Source: Medicago truncatula (taxonomy: Eukaryota > Streptophyta > Magnoliopsida > Fabales > Fabaceae). From it: a stretch of DNA of 64,000 nucleotides. The stretch covers positions 10,741,001 through 10,805,000 of the forward strand of contig NC_053047.1 in NCBI RefSeq assembly GCF_003473485.1, given 5' to 3'. The first letter of the stretch is position 1; every line of letters begins with the position of its first letter. Made by a program: the position numbers and the translations under genes. The notes under the pieces are model-generated. The model was not told the origin of the DNA. It did not search any database and saw only the letters and a program-made list of their open reading frames with translations. Below are positions 61,432 to 64,000 of the stretch, piece by piece.

Positions 61432-61606
61432 GAAATGTTAACCAGTGCCCTCATGACAACAGTTAAGGATGCAAATATAGTAGTATTGCATTGGAACTTG
61501 TACATTCAACTCCTCAAAAGTCTAAAAAAAATAGTATTTTCAACTTAAAACTTTCTTTTTTTGGTTTCCTTAACCATTGCCCTAAGGGCACCGATTAACA
61601 TGACCC
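61432..61606. mobile_element. MITE in tandem-repeat copy three
   Basis: Inverted ends AGGGAAATGTTAACCAGTGCCCT and, in reverse, AGGGTCATGTTAATCGGTGCCCT. Flanked by TTTTTATA on both sides, consistent with an 8-9 bp duplication. A remnant of the same family (AGGGCACTGGTTAGTATAACCCT) lies in the KCS intron near 16413-16435. Confidence 0.8.
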
Positions 61607-61672
61607 TTTTTATAATGGTATACATGTGAAAAAAGTATTCATCAAAATAATATAAAGTTCTAGTAGCAAAAA

Positions 61673-62379
61673 CAGTTGTGAGATTTTTCGGAAAGGCCAT
61701 TAATGTATGAGCTTATCTCAAGATTTTTTAAGACAAAGAGTCATTTATCGTTCAAATTGTTGACATGGTGAAACTTCATTCATGGTGGAGGTTAAAAGTA
61801 TACATGCAAGAGGAGCTAGGGGCCTAGCAGACGGGCAAGTTTAAAAGCATAAGGTAGAGAGGACATCTATCTTGCCAAAAGGTAGTTTAGGAGAGATGGG
61901 AGATTATAAGAGCGAGATGAAAGCATAAAAGGATCGGGAGAGGGGGGAAAAGGGGTCACTTGGAAAAACATTAAAAAAAAAAAACACACACACACACACA
62001 CACACATCACCCTTGACTGAAACAATACCACCAATTATAGGAACGACTGTACTTCTTGCAAGTACAAATTCAATATCAACGGCATAACTTGACTTGAATT
62101 TCATGACAATGCGCTTCGTACCAAATGTTTTGTTTGGTTTAGTTTAAATTATTTAGTTAATCGAACCAGCCGATCCTACGAATACATTAAAAAAAAAAAA
62201 ACAATTGACCTAATTAAGAATGATATTGGATTTTTGTATAAATTAATTTTAAAAAATCATTTATATTCTTGTTTTAATAACTTAAATATTTGTACGTGAA
62301 AAGAAATCAAGTAAAAAGATTAATCTGCTAACATATTTTTCTTATATAATGTTAATGTGTACTTGAACGAAGTATAATA
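61673..62379. other. intergenic
   Basis: No gene. A CA microsatellite occupies about 61983-62006. Confidence 0.45.
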
Positions 62380-62870
62380 GCTCTAACCCTGACTGCGGTG
62401 TGCTTTTTCAGAGTCAGAGTGATAGGTAGTGAATTTAGGTCACGAGGTTTCCCAAGGCATATGTTGGGTATTTATAGGCGGAAACCCTAGAAGAAGTCGG
62501 AGCGGGTTTCCCCCGCGCCTCCTAGGCAGGTCCGCTCTAGCCACGTTCTCGTCGCCTAGATTTCCAGCCCACACCCTCAAGAGCAAAGACTGGGTCGGAA
62601 CGTGACTTGGACCCTAGAACTTCGGATAGATGGGCCTTGAGGCCGCTTGTTAGGGCCATGTGCTTCGTCTTAAGTTTTAATGGACCCATATGATTCTAGG
62701 ACACGCCGCCACGTGGCGGGCACGTGGGTGGCTAGAGCATTTACAACTGGGTGGGACCTGGGGTTAGTTTCTTAGCGGTACACAACTCCCAAAGCACGAG
62801 GCTTGAAGAGGTGAAGTGATTAAGTAAGGTATCTTTAATGCCTACATTAAGTGACTAATTCTTGAGTTGG
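62380..62870 (-). mobile_element. GC-rich LTR-like remnant with its own TATA box
   Basis: Conspicuously more GC-rich than the rest of the window. On the minus strand it contains two CACGTG boxes (62710-62715 and 62721-62726), followed about 240 bp further on by CCTATAAATACCC (TATA core at 62469-62476), then a leader-like sequence. This is the order expected of the U3-R part of an LTR. No internal retrotransposon sequence follows, so it is a fragment or solo LTR. The LTR call is inference from composition and promoter layout. Confidence 0.5.
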
Positions 62871-64000
62871 CAGTACATAATGATATGTTAAAATTACAAC
62901 TCGAAAAAATTTGGTAAGCTTGGTCTAAGCATGGAAGGTCCATTAGTTGGGTCGTGACATTTCATTCTAAACCAAATTATGTTTTTTATTAGAAAAATCC
63001 CAAATGATGTTTCACAGGTTGAGACAGTTGGCTATTAATCAGACAAATGACAATACTAAAGTATAGTATTAAGTATATTGCCTTTTGAACAAGAAAGCTT
63101 GTTTTCTTCTTAATCAATGCTCACCGTCCAAATTTAGAAAAACTTACTTTTGACAATACTCATTTTCCATTTTTATCACTTCAGCAGCAATATATCCCAA
63201 AATAGCACATACTTTTGACACCAAATCAGAATATAATTTTATCTTTATTTTTAATTCTATGTATATGATCGAATATACTTCTATCTATAGGTATCTTTAA
63301 TTAATATAATTTAATTTTCTCTGAACAATTCAAACTTCAAACAAGACCAATACCTAACTATATGAACCTGTGCCTAATTAGTGTTTATTATATTTATCCT
63401 ATCTACTTTGGGTCAAAAATTTTTTTGTCCTATCTACTTACCTTAATTAGTGAAATCCAATAATTAAAGAGTGTTTGAGTTATTCAATTGATCTGAGTCA
63501 AGAGTTAAAAATGTTGAAGGAAAGTACTACTGTAACATTAAACATCCAAAAATATAAATAATGATATCCAATTTGGACCAATCAGAAAGTACAAAATGAA
63601 ACATCGTTCTCATTTCTAAGGTTAATCATACTATAGTTAAGGAACTTTGTTTGGTAAAACAAATTAAGAGGATTAACATTGGTCATGCATATTTTAATGG
63701 TTAATTAATGTATCTAAAAGTCATGATATGCCACCTTATAGATTTAGTGCATCATTCATATCTATCCGTGCGTGCATGAGACGTGAGTGGAAATAATACT
63801 ATTTAGTATTAAATCATGAAGAAAAAGTCTAGGACCAAAATCACTAATCATGTTGATAATATATATATAGATTTAAGAAAAGAGAGATAGAGGAAGATAT
63901 ATTTATATGTAACTCATGATAGTTACTTTTATTTATAAAACAATCAGTTTTCAAGTCAGTTAATGAGTATAAAATTATTATATAAAGCTTATCATAATTA
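62871..64000. other. intergenic to the end of the window
   Basis: AT-rich with no supportable gene or delimitable repeat. Any gene beyond the right edge is not visible. Confidence 0.4.

Larger units (their letters stand above)
59890..61672. repeat. tandem repeat, about 482-bp unit, three copies, third split by two insertions
   Basis: The marker AAAAAGAAGAAAG occurs at 59951, 60433 and 60916, giving a period of 482-483 bp. Long blocks such as TTGATAAGATTGATT..CAAAGTTAA, GTGAAAAAAGTATTCATCAA and ATAAAGTAGTAAGTTATC are shared. Copies one and two are complete. Copy three is interrupted by an insertion at about 61079-61377 and a MITE at about 61432-61606, and lacks about 27 bp near 61662. No coding frame is kept between units. 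Confidence 0.88.

Overview
The window looks like euchromatic DNA from a dicot nuclear genome, most likely a papilionoid legume of the Medicago/Trifolium/Pisum type. The sequence is AT-rich, genes are split by GT-AG introns, there are no operons, and every protein that can be read belongs to a land-plant family. The legume placement is inference from overall character and could not be tested by alignment. Five genes can be built with consistent splice phases: a single-exon RING-H2 E3 ligase (+, 7898-8881); a two-exon 3-ketoacyl-CoA synthase (+, 13938-17318); a seven-exon MYB-CC transcription factor of the PHL2/PHL3 type (-, 28620-31515); a two-exon plastid-type tryptophan/tyrosine permease homologue (+, 42902-44924); and a three-exon NAC transcription factor (-, 53369-55287).

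Nearly everything else is transposon-derived, and much of it can be delimited. There are three CACTA-like elements: about 559-2503 with no coding content; about 18036-20308 carrying a decayed plant-mobile-domain gene; and 36405-38600, complete with TAA target-site duplication and a spliced En/Spm-type accessory gene. There are two 5'-truncated LINE relics (38840-41665 and 56460-57440). A probable solo LTR and a hAT MITE are nested in an older LTR-type repeat at 25960-28330. A 907-bp long-armed foldback element lies at 24355-25261. There are also a GC-rich LTR remnant at 62380-62870, tRNA-derived SINEs of at least two families, and about a dozen short inverted-repeat elements, many with identifiable target-site duplications.

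Layout: 1-7.9 kb repeats and duplicated promoter-like blocks; 7.9-8.9 RING gene; 9-13.8 repeats plus one unexplained ORF; 13.9-17.3 KCS; 18-28.3 transposon-rich; 28.6-32.1 MYB-CC; 32-36.4 sparse; 36.4-41.9 nested CACTA, LINE and MITE; 42.9-44.9 permease; 45-53 repeats; 53.4-55.3 NAC; 55.3-64 transposon-rich with a 482-bp tandem repeat.

The five genes are functionally unrelated (protein turnover, very-long-chain lipid elongation, phosphate-type MYB regulation, aromatic amino-acid transport, NAC regulation) and each is presumably transcribed alone. I saw no previously undescribed molecular system. The most notable items are the captured plant-mobile-domain gene, members of one MITE family in introns of two genes, the duplicated module next to a LINE zinc-knuckle domain, and the traceable nesting history of the 59.9-61.7 kb tandem array.
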